DNA of 64,000 bases, taken from positions 3,472,001 to 3,536,000 of the forward strand of contig NZ_CP037933.1 of assembly GCF_004355225.1 (NCBI RefSeq), given 5' to 3'. The notes beneath the pieces are model-generated. The model had not been told where the DNA came from. It saw only the letters and a list, made by a program, of their open reading frames with translations, and did not search any database. Of this stretch, positions 52,848-62,559 are shown in pieces (the first letter of the stretch is position 1; every line of letters starts with the position of its first letter). Source of the stretch: Flavobacterium nackdongense. GTDB lineage: Bacteria; Bacteroidota; Bacteroidia; Flavobacteriales; Flavobacteriaceae. Position numbers and translations under genes: made by a program.

Positions 52848-53783
52848 ATGAAAGTTACAGTAGTAGGAGCGGGAAATGTAGGAGCATCTTGCGCAGATGT
52901 GATTTCTTATAGAGGAATTGCAAGTGAAGTAGTATTATTAGATATTAGAGAAGGTTTTGCAGAAGGTAAAGCTATGGATTTGATGCAATGCGCAACAAAT
53001 ACAGGTTTTAATACCGTAATCACTGGTGTTACCAACGATTATGCAAAAACAGCCAATAGTGATGTAGTGGTTATTACATCAGGAATTCCAAGAAAACCAG
53101 GAATGACAAGAGAAGAATTAATAGGAATCAACGCAGGAATCGTGAAATCGGTTGCTGATAACGTATTAACACATTCTCCAAACGCAATCATCGTGGTGGT
53201 TTCAAATCCAATGGATACGATGACGTATTTGACATTGAAAGCTACAGGTTTGCCAAAAAACAGAGTAATCGGTATGGGTGGAGCTTTAGATAGTTCTCGT
53301 TTTAGATACTATTTGTCAAAAGCTTTAGACAAGCCTTCAAATGATGTTTCGGCGATGGTTATTGGTGGTCACGGTGATACCACAATGATTCCATTGACAA
53401 GATTAGCGTCTTATAATGGTATTCCAGTATCTCAATTTTTATCAGAAGAAGAATTGGCTAAAGTAGCTTCGGCAACAATGGTTGGTGGTGCTACTCTTAC
53501 AGGTTTGTTAGGAACTTCAGCTTGGTATGCGCCAGGAGCTTCAGTGGCGTATTTGGTAGATAGTATTTTGAATGACCAAAAGAAAATGATAGCTTGTTCT
53601 GTTATGCTTGATGGCGAGTACGGACAAGATGATATTTGTATTGGTGTTCCTTGTATCATTGGAAAAAATGGTGTGGAGCAAATACTGGATATTAATTTAA
53701 GCGATTCAGAAAAAGAGGCTTTTGCCAAAAGCGCCGATGCGGTTAGAAATATGAATGGCGACTTAAGTTCTATTTTAGGATAG
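52848..53783 (+). CDS. mdh: malate dehydrogenase
   Basis: A 311-residue NAD-dependent enzyme of the lactate-like malate dehydrogenase group, oxidising malate to oxaloacetate in the TCA cycle. Visible are the Rossmann start MKVTVVGAGNVGASCADVI, the substrate-binding arginine pattern RKPGMTREEL, NPMDTMTYL and the catalytic histidine in GGHGDTTMIPL (about residue 175). It lies between a heptamer array and a strong terminator, so it is probably a single-gene transcript. Confidence 0.97.
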   Translation: MKVTVVGAGNVGASCADVISYRGIASEVVLLDIREGFAEGKAMDLMQCATNTGFNTVITGVTNDYAKTANSDVVVITSGIPRKPGMTREELIGINAGIVKSVADNVLTHSPNAIIVVVSNPMDTMTYLTLKATGLPKNRVIGMGGALDSSRFRYYLSKALDKPSNDVSAMVIGGHGDTTMIPLTRLASYNGIPVSQFLSEEELAKVASATMVGGATLTGLLGTSAWYAPGASVAYLVDSILNDQKKMIACSVMLDGEYGQDDICIGVPCIIGKNGVEQILDINLSDSEKEAFAKSADAVRNMNGDLSSILG

Positions 53784-53803
53784 GAATATTTGGGTAAAAA
53801 ATG

Positions 53804-53833
53804 AAAAGACTGCACTTTTGCAGTCTTTTTTTT
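53804..53833 (+). terminator. intrinsic terminator of mdh
   Basis: Perfect stem AAAAGACTGCA / TGCAGTCTTTT with a CTTT loop and a run of T residues; 20 bases after the mdh stop. Confidence 0.92.
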
Positions 53834-53876
53834 GACATTAATCAATAAATTAATTGGTTAATCTTAACGTTAATTA

Positions 53877-53884
53877 TATATTTG
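53877..53884 (+). promoter_or_regulatory. -7 promoter box of secDF
   Basis: TATATTTG, exact TAnnTTTG. It gives an unusually long leader of about 115 bases before the secDF ATG. Confidence 0.6.
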
Positions 53885-53904
53885 CTCGGTTTATAGAAAA
53901 CGCT

Positions 53905-53949
53905 GTAGTTGCCACTGTTTTGATTTTATTGCAAAATGGTTATAACTGC
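53905..53949 (+). promoter_or_regulatory. extended hairpin in the secDF leader
   Basis: Paired segments GTAGTT/AACTGC, CCA/TGG and TTTTG/CAAAA stack with small internal loops around a nine-base end loop. A short open frame of ten codons (MVITASFIIV, 53936-53968) starts on the 3' side of the stem. Confidence 0.35.
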
Positions 53950-54005
53950 TTCTTTTATAATTGTTTAAATAAATAAATACAATAAATAATTAATTTTTAG
54001 TAATA

Positions 54006-56969
54006 ATGCAGAATAAAGGACTTATTAAATTTTTCGCAATTTTATTTGCACTGGTAAGCATTTACCAACTTTCTTTCACTTTCGTTTCAAATAAAGTAAA
54101 AAACGATGCTAAATCTTTTGCCAAGGGTAATCCGGAAGCAGAATTTAAATATCTTGACTCCATTGGAAAAGAAAATGTTTTCAATCTTGGCTTTACAAAA
54201 TTCACTTACAACGAAGTAAAAGACAAACAAATCAATAAAGGTCTTGACTTAGAAGGTGGTATCAATGTGATATTGCAAATTTCTGTAAAGGATGTTTTAA
54301 AAGGATTGACTAATAATTCTAAAAATCCGGTTTTCAATAAATCTTTGGCTGATGCTACGGCTAACCAAAAAGGAAATCAAACTTATATCGATGCATTTTT
54401 CGAAGCTTTTGAAGCCAATTCAAAAGGAACCGTAAAATTAGCTTCTCCTGATATTTTTGCAAATAGAACATTGCAAGGGGAAATTGATTTTAAAATGACG
54501 GATAAAGAAGCCCAAAAAGTGATTCGCAAAAAAGTGGATGAATCAGTGGATAGTGCTTTTGGAGTATTAAGAAAACGTATCGATAAATTCGGAGTTACAC
54601 AACCTAACATTCAAAAATTAGGTGAATCTGGAAGAATTCTTGTAGAACTTCCAGGTGCGAAAGATGTAGATAGAATTAAAAAATTATTACAAAGTACCGC
54701 TCAATTAGAGTTCTGGGAAACGTATAAAATTGATGAAATAGGTAATTTCTTAATGGCTGCTAACGAGGCATTGAAAAAAACCGAAATCAAAACTCCAGAA
54801 GTTAAAGCTGTTGCAAAAGATACTTTAAGTGCTTTATTGACGGATAAAACTGATTCAGTCGATGCAAAAAAAGGAAATAATCCTATACTAGACAAGATAA
54901 TTCAACAAGGAGGTGGGCCGGTTTTGGGAATGTTCTCTCCGAAAGATACCGCTGTAGTTGGAGGGTATTTGAGAAGAGCAGATATTAGAGTTTTATTAGC
55001 TCCAGACCAGCATTATGCCAAATTTGTTTGGGGAAAACCAACCACATTGACAGATGCTAAAGGAAAAGAAGTTGATGCAGTAGAATTATATGCATTAAAA
55101 GGGAACAGAGACAATGCTGCTTCAATGGGTGGCGGAGTTGTTACTGATGCAAATGATACATTCGATCAATTGGGAAAACCTGCAGTTTCTATGCAAATGA
55201 ATGGGCAAGGGGCAAAAGCTTGGGAAGAATTGACAGGCAGAGCTTATGCTCAAAAAAGCAATATCGCTATTGTTTTGGATAATGTGGTTTATTCTGCTCC
55301 GGGTGTTTCTAGTGGCCCAATTTCGGGTGGAAGATCTGAAATTTCAGGAAATTTTGAAATTGCAGAAACTAAAGATTTAGCCAATGTACTACGTGCAGGT
55401 AAACTTCCTGCAGCAGCCGATATCATTCAATCAGAAGTAGTAGGACCATCCTTAGGTCAGGAAGCTATTGATAACGGAACAAATTCAGCACTTTTAGGTT
55501 TGTTATTAGTGTCACTTTGGATGATGGTGTATTACGGTCGTTCAGGTTGGTATGCTAATATTGCCTTAGCAGTCAATTTATTATTCTTATTCGGAATTTT
55601 GGCGAGTTTAGGTGCGGTACTTACTTTGCCTGGAATTGCCGGTATCGTTTTGACAATGGGTACTGCAGTTGATGCGAACATCATTATTTATGAAAGAGCT
55701 AAAGAAGAATTGCGTTCTGGCAAAACATTGGAAGAGGCTGTTGTAGCTTCGTACAGTTGGAAAGGTGCTATGCGTTCTATTGTAGATGCAAACGTAACTC
55801 ATATTTTAACAGGTGGTGTATTGTTTATTTTTGGTTCAGGACCAATCAAAGGATTTGCTACCACTTTATTAATTGGTATTGTAACTTCGTTATTTACCTC
55901 AATATTTATTGCAAGAATATTTATTGATAGAAGAATTCAACAAGGCGGAAAATTATCATTTGTAACTAATTTTTCTAAAAACTTCTTTACTAATTTCCAC
56001 TTCGATTTCTTGAGCATCAAAAAATGGACGTATGCTTTTTCAGCCATCGTTACTATTGTGAGTGTGTATTCATTAGCTACTAATGGACTGGATCAAGGGG
56101 TTGATTTTGTTGGAGGAAGAACGTTTCAAATTCGTTTTGAAAAACCAGTTGTAGCCGAAGAAATAAAAGAAGATTTAACAAAAGTATTTGGTAGCGCCGA
56201 AGCAAAAGTTTTTGGTAACGACAATCAGTTGAAGATTACTACAAAATATAAAGTGAAAGATCACGGAATTCAGGCCGATGAAGAAGTGAACAAATTATTG
56301 TTTGATAATTTGAAAAAACATTATTCTGCTGGATTGACTTATGATAAGTTTGTAAATGCTTATGATGGGAAAAAATTAGGGATTTTACAAGCTTCTAAAG
56401 TAGGACCAACAGTAGCTGAGGATATCAAAACCAATGCGTACTGGGCTGTTCTTGGAGCCATGCTTATCGTAGGATTGTATTTGATAATCAGTTTTAGAAA
56501 ATGGCAATACAGTTTAGGTGCGATTGCTGCGGTGGTACACGACGTAATATTTGTTTTGGGTATTTACTCCTTGTGTTATAAATTCATGCCTTTCGGTATG
56601 GAAATTGACCAGCACTTTATCGCTGCGATTCTTACTGTTATCGGGTACTCTATGAATGATACCGTAATTGTATTTGACAGAGTACGTGAATATTTGGGTA
56701 GTAAGAAAGCCAAAGGAAACTTCAACAGTATCGTCAATCAATCGATTAACAGTACCATGTCAAGAACAATTAATACTTCATTGACGATGATTTTAGTATT
56801 ATTGATTATGTTCGTATTTGGTGGTGAGTCGATTCGTGGATTTATTTTTGCGATGTTAATCGGTATTATTGTGGGAACATATTCGTCATTGTTTATCGCA
56901 ACACCAGTTTTGTGTGATACAATGTCTGAAGAAGAACATAAAAAAATCGAACAAGAACACAATGCATAA
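54006..56969 (+). CDS. secDF: protein translocase subunit SecDF (fused)
   Basis: A 987-residue fusion of SecD and SecF, inner membrane proteins that use the proton gradient to help Sec-exported proteins leave the translocon. SecD part (about 1-640): the D1 motif GLDLEGGINVILQIS, a long periplasmic domain and LGLLLVSLWMMVYYGRSG with GTAVDANIIIYERAKEELRSGK. SecF part (about 660-987): GVDFVGGRTFQIRF and GYSMNDTVIVFDRVRE. Fused SecDF is normal in Bacteroidota. The SecD half has an insertion of about 150 residues relative to the E. coli protein. A terminator follows directly. Confidence 0.95.
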   Translation: MQNKGLIKFFAILFALVSIYQLSFTFVSNKVKNDAKSFAKGNPEAEFKYLDSIGKENVFNLGFTKFTYNEVKDKQINKGLDLEGGINVILQISVKDVLKGLTNNSKNPVFNKSLADATANQKGNQTYIDAFFEAFEANSKGTVKLASPDIFANRTLQGEIDFKMTDKEAQKVIRKKVDESVDSAFGVLRKRIDKFGVTQPNIQKLGESGRILVELPGAKDVDRIKKLLQSTAQLEFWETYKIDEIGNFLMAANEALKKTEIKTPEVKAVAKDTLSALLTDKTDSVDAKKGNNPILDKIIQQGGGPVLGMFSPKDTAVVGGYLRRADIRVLLAPDQHYAKFVWGKPTTLTDAKGKEVDAVELYALKGNRDNAASMGGGVVTDANDTFDQLGKPAVSMQMNGQGAKAWEELTGRAYAQKSNIAIVLDNVVYSAPGVSSGPISGGRSEISGNFEIAETKDLANVLRAGKLPAAADIIQSEVVGPSLGQEAIDNGTNSALLGLLLVSLWMMVYYGRSGWYANIALAVNLLFLFGILASLGAVLTLPGIAGIVLTMGTAVDANIIIYERAKEELRSGKTLEEAVVASYSWKGAMRSIVDANVTHILTGGVLFIFGSGPIKGFATTLLIGIVTSLFTSIFIARIFIDRRIQQGGKLSFVTNFSKNFFTNFHFDFLSIKKWTYAFSAIVTIVSVYSLATNGLDQGVDFVGGRTFQIRFEKPVVAEEIKEDLTKVFGSAEAKVFGNDNQLKITTKYKVKDHGIQADEEVNKLLFDNLKKHYSAGLTYDKFVNAYDGKKLGILQASKVGPTVAEDIKTNAYWAVLGAMLIVGLYLIISFRKWQYSLGAIAAVVHDVIFVLGIYSLCYKFMPFGMEIDQHFIAAILTVIGYSMNDTVIVFDRVREYLGSKKAKGNFNSIVNQSINSTMSRTINTSLTMILVLLIMFVFGGESIRGFIFAMLIGIIVGTYSSLFIATPVLCDTMSEEEHKKIEQEHNA

Positions 56970-56994
56970 ATTGGTTTGATTGTATAGTATTTAA

Positions 56995-57026
56995 AAGACT
57001 CGAATTTGATTCGGGTCTTTTTTTTT
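56995..57026 (+). terminator. intrinsic terminator of secDF
   Basis: Stem AAGACTCGAAT / ATTCGGGTCTT (eleven pairs, one wobble) with a three-base loop and eight T residues. Confidence 0.9.
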
Positions 57027-57160
57027 ATGACTGTTTTTTAGATTTCGAAATCGTTCATTTATACATAATTTCTGAATTATATTTTATTGAAGAGTCAAAT
57101 TTTATATATTTACAAAATATTGCTTTAATTCCCAAATTCTAAGCGACCTAAAACCTATTC

Positions 57161-58744
57161 ATGATGAAAATTGTAATCAAGTCGTTTGTCTTTCTACTTT
57201 TGATCAGTTCTTTATCAAAAGCGTCTGTTTTTGCTAAAATTAGTGTCAATAGTTCTGTCAGCAAAACTCTTATAACATCTCCACCAACGGTATATTCGCC
57301 AGTAACCTATTGGCAAAATTGTACTACTCCTTTAGTAGCTATTCCCTCAGTAGGAGCAACATTGAATTGGTATCTCACAAATGCACCAACAGAAATTCCA
57401 ACTGCTGTTGCTCCGATTCCTAACACGACTATAATTGGCACAGCAATAGCAACATATTATGTGAGTCAGACTATTGCTGGTGTGGAGAGTATTCGTGTTC
57501 CGATTGTTGTAAATGTAGCAGTTGATAATGGTGCTGCTATTCTAGGATTGAGGTGTGATGCGTCACAAATTCCAAATTATTCTTCTGGCTACACGCCTCC
57601 AGCTACAATTAATAATTCTGTCTTTTTTGATTGGGGAAACAATTCATTAATTTCTAATTCCTATAATTTTTCATATACTATTCAAGGAGGGGCGCCAGTG
57701 ATAGGAACAACAGGTACCTCCCATTGGTTAGTGCCTAATATGTTGCCAGGGCAATCAGCTACTTTGATATTGACATCAGCTTCACATCCTTGCGTACCAT
57801 CACAAACTATGAAATGTAGCGTTCCCTGCGGGTCATCTACAACAACTCCTACCTTTACTTCAACACCCACTACCTACTGTTTGAATGATGTGGTAGTGTT
57901 GCCTACAACTTCAACGAATGGAATAACCGGTGCTTGGAGCCCCTCAAGTGTCGACACTTCGTCTATGGGGACCATAACCTACACTTTTACGCCAGATCCA
58001 ATAGTATTTCCTTGTGCGCTGAAAACCACGCTAAGTATTTCTGTCGAACCTATTGAGCCTGATTTTAGCGATTTTTCTATTTGTTCAGGTGATGTAGCAC
58101 CAGTTTTAAGTTCAGTTTCCCCAAATGGAATAACGGGATCCTGGAATCCAGCAACAGTGGATAATTTGGCTGACGGCGCTTATGTTTTTACTCCAGATCC
58201 AGGACAGGCCTGTACGCCATCCGTTAAAATCATTAACGTAACAGTCAATCCGTCCAATACAATCAATACGTTGAATTGGACGACAACCGATGATTTTACT
58301 AAAATTCAAATAGTGACCGTTACGGACCCATTAGGGGCTAATTTTGTATACCAAATGGATGATGGCCCACTGCAAACAAGTACCATTTTTGAAAAGGTCT
58401 CCCCTGGACTTCATTCTATCACTGTTAAAGATGTAAATGGTTGCAGTGCATTGACAAATAACAATGTCCTAATTATTGGTTATTCAAAATATTTCACACC
58501 AAATGGGGATACGTATAACGATTCTTGGAATATCAATACCCTAAGTGATTTGTCTCCAAATTCTAGGATTTATATTTTCGATCGTTACGGAAAATTATTG
58601 AAAGATATTAGTCCGGGTGGTTCTGGCTGGGATGGAACCTACTTGGGCAGGCCAATGCCTGCAGATGACTATTGGTTTACGGTGGAATATTCGGAACAAA
58701 ATAGTGTCAAAAAATACAAATCGCATTTTTCTTTAAAGCGATAA
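57161..58744 (+). CDS. T9SS type B sorting domain-containing protein
   Basis: A 527-residue surface or secreted protein. The signal peptide (IVIKSFVFLLLISSLSKASVFA) leads to threonine/proline-rich Ig-like material. Two similar modules (about 230-300 and 305-370) each carry NGITGxWxPxxVD and a YxFTPDP ending. The last 90 residues form the gliding-motility-associated C-terminal domain used by type IX secretion: YFTPNGDTYNDSWNI, IYIFDRYGKLL, GWDGTYLGRPMPADDYWF and a C-terminal FSLKR. It is therefore a T9SS cargo, probably an adhesin-like surface protein. A weak box TATATTTA lies at 57105. It shares a bidirectional terminator with lgt. Confidence 0.9.
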   Translation: MMKIVIKSFVFLLLISSLSKASVFAKISVNSSVSKTLITSPPTVYSPVTYWQNCTTPLVAIPSVGATLNWYLTNAPTEIPTAVAPIPNTTIIGTAIATYYVSQTIAGVESIRVPIVVNVAVDNGAAILGLRCDASQIPNYSSGYTPPATINNSVFFDWGNNSLISNSYNFSYTIQGGAPVIGTTGTSHWLVPNMLPGQSATLILTSASHPCVPSQTMKCSVPCGSSTTTPTFTSTPTTYCLNDVVVLPTTSTNGITGAWSPSSVDTSSMGTITYTFTPDPIVFPCALKTTLSISVEPIEPDFSDFSICSGDVAPVLSSVSPNGITGSWNPATVDNLADGAYVFTPDPGQACTPSVKIINVTVNPSNTINTLNWTTTDDFTKIQIVTVTDPLGANFVYQMDDGPLQTSTIFEKVSPGLHSITVKDVNGCSALTNNNVLIIGYSKYFTPNGDTYNDSWNINTLSDLSPNSRIYIFDRYGKLLKDISPGGSGWDGTYLGRPMPADDYWFTVEYSEQNSVKKYKSHFSLKR

Positions 58745-58790
58745 AATACAAAAGCCTCACAATTTTGCGAGGCTTTTGTATTTTTTGGTG
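58743..58790. terminator. bidirectional terminator of the T9SS cargo gene and lgt
   Basis: Perfect 16-base arms AAAATACAAAAGCCTC (58743-58758) and GAGGCTTTTGTATTTT (58769-58784) with a ten-base loop. T residues follow on the plus side, and an A-rich flank serves the minus side. Confidence 0.92.
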
Positions 58791-58803
58791 TAGGTTTAGT
58801 TGT

Positions 58804-59757
58804 TTATAAATGCACTGGTTTTTCGGCAGTGAAAACAAAATACAATCCAATTAATATAAAAGGAATACTGAGCCATTGTCCAGTTGAAAATAATCCTAAA
58901 GCACTTTCGAAACCACCTTGACTTTCTTTTACATATTCCACTACGAATCGTACCGACCACAAAAGCACCAGAAAAAGACCAAATAAATAGCCTGATTTTT
59001 CTCTAACATCTGTTTTCCAATATAAAAAGAAAAGAATGGCAAATACAAAAATATAGCAACCAGCTTCGTATAATTGGGCTGGGTGTTTGGCAGGGACTTG
59101 TTGCAAAAGATCTGAAAATTGTGGATTGGTTGCAATAGCATGATAAGCCTCTTTTGGCGAAGCCAATTGCGTTGCGTTTACCGCTTCACGTGCACTAAAT
59201 TGATCTCGAACAAATCGAACCCCTAATGGAGAGGTTGTCACGTTTCCGACTATTTCAGAATTGAAAAAATTGCCAAAACGAACAAAGATTGCCCCACTTG
59301 CCACAGGTATTACTATTCTGTCTAAAATCCACATTTGTGATCTTTTAAGTATGTTTTTACTATAAAAGTACATGGTTATTATTATTGAAATTGCTGCTCC
59401 GTGGCTTGCCAAACCAGTATAGCCGGTAAATTCCCATCCACTAATAAAATGAAAAAGCGTTCCCTCTGGATTTTCTCTTATTGGCAGCAAAATTTCAATA
59501 AAATGATTGCTGTAATATTCCCAATCGTAAAAGAATACATGCCCTAAACGAGCGCCAACCAAGGTGGCTAAAACGGTCCAAATAAAAAGTGTATCTAATT
59601 TTTCTACGGGCTCGTTTTCTCGTTCGAAAATGTTTTTCATAATGTACCAACCGAGTCCAAAAGCAATTACAAACATTAAACTGTAATAGCGAATTACGAA
59701 AAATCCTAAATCAATTCCTTCTGATGGATTCCAAATTAAATTTGAAGATGGTGTCAT
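58804..59757 (-). CDS. lgt: prolipoprotein diacylglyceryl transferase
   Basis: A 317-residue inner membrane enzyme that attaches diacylglycerol to the cysteine of prolipoproteins, the first step in lipoprotein maturation. It has about seven predicted helices. Family motifs are DLGFFVIRYYSLMFVIAFG, GARLGHVFFYDW (catalytic arginine and histidine region), HGAAIS with the conserved histidine, and the signature RFGNFFNSEIVG. A segment of about 40 residues between the signature and PAKHPAQLYEA is longer than in E. coli. It ends at the shared terminator and follows yidD. Confidence 0.95.
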   Translation of the reverse strand: MTPSSNLIWNPSEGIDLGFFVIRYYSLMFVIAFGLGWYIMKNIFERENEPVEKLDTLFIWTVLATLVGARLGHVFFYDWEYYSNHFIEILLPIRENPEGTLFHFISGWEFTGYTGLASHGAAISIIITMYFYSKNILKRSQMWILDRIVIPVASGAIFVRFGNFFNSEIVGNVTTSPLGVRFVRDQFSAREAVNATQLASPKEAYHAIATNPQFSDLLQQVPAKHPAQLYEAGCYIFVFAILFFLYWKTDVREKSGYLFGLFLVLLWSVRFVVEYVKESQGGFESALGLFSTGQWLSIPFILIGLYFVFTAEKPVHL

Positions 59758-59801
59758 ATTTTATTTATTTATGTAAAAATACATTTTTTTGTTTTTGTTC
59801 A

Positions 59802-60059
59802 CTAATTTTCTCCGTGCTTATCATTGCATTCTTTTGATGGAACAGGATCATAGCCCGTTTTGCCCCAAGGATGACAACTCAAAATTCTTTTTAACCCTAA
59901 ATAACCACCATACAACAAACCGTGTTTTTGTAGCGCTTCAATCATATAGCTAGAGCAGGTGGGCTCAAATCGGCAGGACGACGGAGTAAAAGGCGAAATT
60001 GCACCTTGATAAAACCGAACAAGCAGTACAAAAGGATATATGAGGATTTTGTTGAGCAT
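59802..60059 (-). CDS. yidD: membrane protein insertion efficiency factor YidD
   Basis: An 85-residue amphipathic protein of the YidD (DUF37) family, associated with the inner membrane and the YidC insertase. Conserved are [20 protein letters not shown] with paired cysteines, [14 protein letters not shown] and the ending [12 protein letters not shown]. In many bacteria it sits beside rnpA and yidC. Here it lies between cysS and lgt instead. Confidence 0.95.
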   Translation of the reverse strand: MLNKILIYPFVLLVRFYQGAISPFTPSSCRFEPTCSSYMIEALQKHGLLYGGYLGLKRILSCHPWGKTGYDPVPSKECNDKHGEN

Positions 60060-60068
60060 ATTTTAAAT

Positions 60069-60175
60069 AAGTGTTCGGTCTTTAGTGTTCAGTTACTATG
60101 CGTAACCTTCTTCTGAAAGCTATCTTGGCTTCGACTTAATAACTGCGTACTAATTACGGACTACTGAACACTAAA
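60069..60175. repeat. inverted repeat at the 3' end of cysS
   Basis: Arms TTTAGTGTTCAGT (60081-60093) and ACTGAACACTAAA (60163-60175) are exact reverse complements 69 bases apart. A second gtgttcggt unit precedes the left arm 14 bases earlier. The right arm encodes the last four residues (FSVQ) of CysS. Confidence 0.75.
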
Positions 60176-61645
60176 AGTAGTCCCTTCTTTTCCGTCTTTC
60201 AACTGAATTCCTAACGTAATCAATTGATTTCGTATCTGGTCTGACAAGGCAAAATCTTTATTGGCACGAGCCTCATTTCGCATCTGGATAAGCAGGTTGA
60301 CTACACCCTCGAGTTTTTCGTTATTGTTTTCTATTGATTTCTCGTCTTTAAGTCCCAAGACCTCAAAAAGAAATTGATTTACGGATTGACTAAACGACTT
60401 TAAATCCTCGGCATTGAGTGTTGCCACATTGTCATTCAATAAATTGATGTAACGAACGCCTTCAAATAAATTGGCAATAAGAATTGGGGTGTTGAAATCA
60501 TCGTTCATTGCTTCGTAGCAGCTCGTTATCCAGTCGTTTACTGAAAAAGAGGAGCTGGATTTTGGCTGGATGTTATGTAATAGTTTTACCCCTTCCAACA
60601 ATCGATTCAGCCCTTTTTCGCTGGCAATCATCGCCTCGTTCGAAATGTCTAAAACGCTTCGGTAATGGGCTTGCAAGAAGCAAAAACGGACGACATTCGG
60701 TTGGAATTTCTTTTCGAAAAAAGTGTTTTCACCCGAAAGTAATTCCATTGGTAAAATATAATTTCCTGTCGATTTACTCATTCGTAAACCATTCATAGTC
60801 AGCATATTGGTATGCATCCAGATATTGACTGGGGTAGTGCCGTTGCACGCTTTGCCTTGAGCTACTTCACATTCGTGATGTGGGAATTTTAAATCCATCC
60901 CACCTCCGTGAATGTCAAAATGTTCTCCTAAATATTTGGTACTCATAGCGGTACATTCTAAATGCCAACCCGGAAAACCTTCGCCCCAAGGAGAATTCCA
61001 ACGCATAATGTGAGCCGGAGAAGCATTTTTCCATAAGGCAAAATCTTGCGGATTTTTCTTTTCGTTTTGACCGTCTAAATCTCGGGTGTTAGCAAATAAT
61101 TCATCAATATTTCGGTTGCTTAGTTCACCATAATTCAACCCTTTTTTGTTGTATTCAAAGACATCGAAATAGACAGAGCCCTCTGTTTCATAGGCAAAAC
61201 CATCAGTAATCAATTTTTGAATCAATTCTATTTGTTCAATAATATGTCCCGTTGCGGTAGGCTCAATGGTGGGAGCCAAAAAATTAAACTTATCTAAAAC
61301 TTGATGAAAATCGACGGTATATTTTTGAACCACTTCCATAGGTTCTAATTTTTCCAGTCGTGATTGTTTTACAAAGCGGTCGTTTTCTACATTGCCATCA
61401 TCGGTCAAATGCCCTGCATCGGTAATATTGCGAACATAACGGGTTTTGTAACCCAAGTGCAAAAAATACCTAAAGATGACATCGAATGACATAAAAGTTC
61501 TCACATTTCCTAAATGGACATTGCTGTAAACTGTTGGCCCACAAACGTACATTCCAACGTTGCCGTCGTGAATGGGCTTGAAAACTTCCTTTTCACCCGA
61601 AAGTGTATTGTATATTTTTAAGGTTTGGGATTTGAATTGAGGCAT
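60161..61645 (-). CDS. cysS: cysteinyl-tRNA synthetase
   Basis: A 494-residue class I synthetase. Zinc-binding and nucleotide motifs are present: [20 protein letters not shown] (HIGH variant HLGN), [10 protein letters not shown] and HHECEVAQ (zinc ligands), and RMSKSTGN (KMSKS loop). A C-terminal DALR domain follows. The last four residues come from the right arm of an inverted repeat. The start region is separated from folE by a heptamer array of about 80 bases. Confidence 0.96.
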   Translation of the reverse strand: MPQFKSQTLKIYNTLSGEKEVFKPIHDGNVGMYVCGPTVYSNVHLGNVRTFMSFDVIFRYFLHLGYKTRYVRNITDAGHLTDDGNVENDRFVKQSRLEKLEPMEVVQKYTVDFHQVLDKFNFLAPTIEPTATGHIIEQIELIQKLITDGFAYETEGSVYFDVFEYNKKGLNYGELSNRNIDELFANTRDLDGQNEKKNPQDFALWKNASPAHIMRWNSPWGEGFPGWHLECTAMSTKYLGEHFDIHGGGMDLKFPHHECEVAQGKACNGTTPVNIWMHTNMLTMNGLRMSKSTGNYILPMELLSGENTFFEKKFQPNVVRFCFLQAHYRSVLDISNEAMIASEKGLNRLLEGVKLLHNIQPKSSSSFSVNDWITSCYEAMNDDFNTPILIANLFEGVRYINLLNDNVATLNAEDLKSFSQSVNQFLFEVLGLKDEKSIENNNEKLEGVVNLLIQMRNEARANKDFALSDQIRNQLITLGIQLKDGKEGTTFSVQ

Positions 61646-61656
61646 TCTTGTCTGCT

Positions 61657-61745
61657 GTTTGTGGTTTATTGTTTGTGGTTCATTGTTTGTGGTTTGTTTT
61701 TTGTTAGTTTATAAATAGAAAAACTAAAAACAGCAAACCATACAC
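61657..61745. repeat. heptamer array upstream of cysS
   Basis: Six GTTnnnn units in exact register (61657-61698: gtttgtg, gtttatt, gtttgtg, gttcatt, gtttgtg, gtttgtt) face a more decayed AAAC-type stretch (about 61721-61745). It covers the whole cysS leader. Confidence 0.8.
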
Positions 61746-61755
61746 CCTAAACTTT

Positions 61756-62427
61756 TTAAAACTTAGTATCTAATTTTATATATTCTAAAAGTTCTCTGCG
61801 AGTCTGTTCATTTTTGAATTTCCCACCAAATTCCGAGGTGACGGTACTACTTTCGATATCTTTTATACCGCGGGAGTTGACGCATAAATGTTTGGCATCA
61901 ATGATACAAGCCACGTCTTCTGTCCCAAGTGCCATTTGAAGTTCTTGCACAATTTGCATGGTTAATCGTTCTTGTACTTGAGGTCTTTTGGCGTAAAATT
62001 CAACAATTCGATTTATTTTAGACAGTCCTACCACACGACCGTTCGAAATATAAGCTACGTGTGCCCTTCCGATGATGGGCAATAAGTGGTGCTCGCAAGT
62101 AGAATAAACAGTAATGTTTTTTTCCACCAACATCTCTCCATATTTATAACTGTTTTCGAAAGTGGAAGCATTCGGTTTCTTGTTGGGATTTAATCCGCCA
62201 AAAATTTCTTTTACAAACATTTTCGCTACGCGATTCGGCGTTCCTTTCAAGCTATCGTCTGTCAAATCCATACCTAGGGTAAGCAGCATGTTTTCTACAT
62301 CTTTCTTAATTCTTTCAATTTTTTCATCGTCAGAAATAGCAAAAGCATCTGGTCTTACTGGGTTTTTTGCTGATGAACTGATATGATTGTTTCCTATTTC
62401 GTCCTGAAATTCTTCGTTGTTGATCAT
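61756..62427 (-). CDS. folE: GTP cyclohydrolase I
   Basis: A 223-residue zinc enzyme that makes dihydroneopterin triphosphate for folate and queuosine pathways. The catalytic part (about 50-220) has TPNRVAKMFVKEIF, the zinc ligands in STCEHHLLPIIGRAHVAYIS and the third cysteine in DAKHLCVNSRGI, and QVQERLT. An N-terminal extension of about 40 residues (rich in Asn, Ser and Asp) is typical of the FolE type I group. A near-consensus box TATCTTTA lies at 62466-62473. Confidence 0.95.
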   Translation of the reverse strand: MINNEEFQDEIGNNHISSSAKNPVRPDAFAISDDEKIERIKKDVENMLLTLGMDLTDDSLKGTPNRVAKMFVKEIFGGLNPNKKPNASTFENSYKYGEMLVEKNITVYSTCEHHLLPIIGRAHVAYISNGRVVGLSKINRIVEFYAKRPQVQERLTMQIVQELQMALGTEDVACIIDAKHLCVNSRGIKDIESSTVTSEFGGKFKNEQTRRELLEYIKLDTKF

Positions 62428-62465
62428 TAAAAGTTACAATTATGGTGTAAATAAAATTTAGGGGG

Positions 62466-62473
62466 TAAAGATA
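62466..62473 (-). promoter_or_regulatory. near-consensus promoter box of folE
   Basis: Reads TATCTTTA on the minus strand, one mismatch to TAnnTTTG, about 38 bases upstream of the folE ATG. Confidence 0.4.
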
Positions 62474-62559
62474 ATTAATTAAAGCCAAAGAATTTCTAAA
62501 GCTTTTGATAATTAATTCGAATAAATTGTATTTGAAAAAATGAAAATAAATGAATTTTT

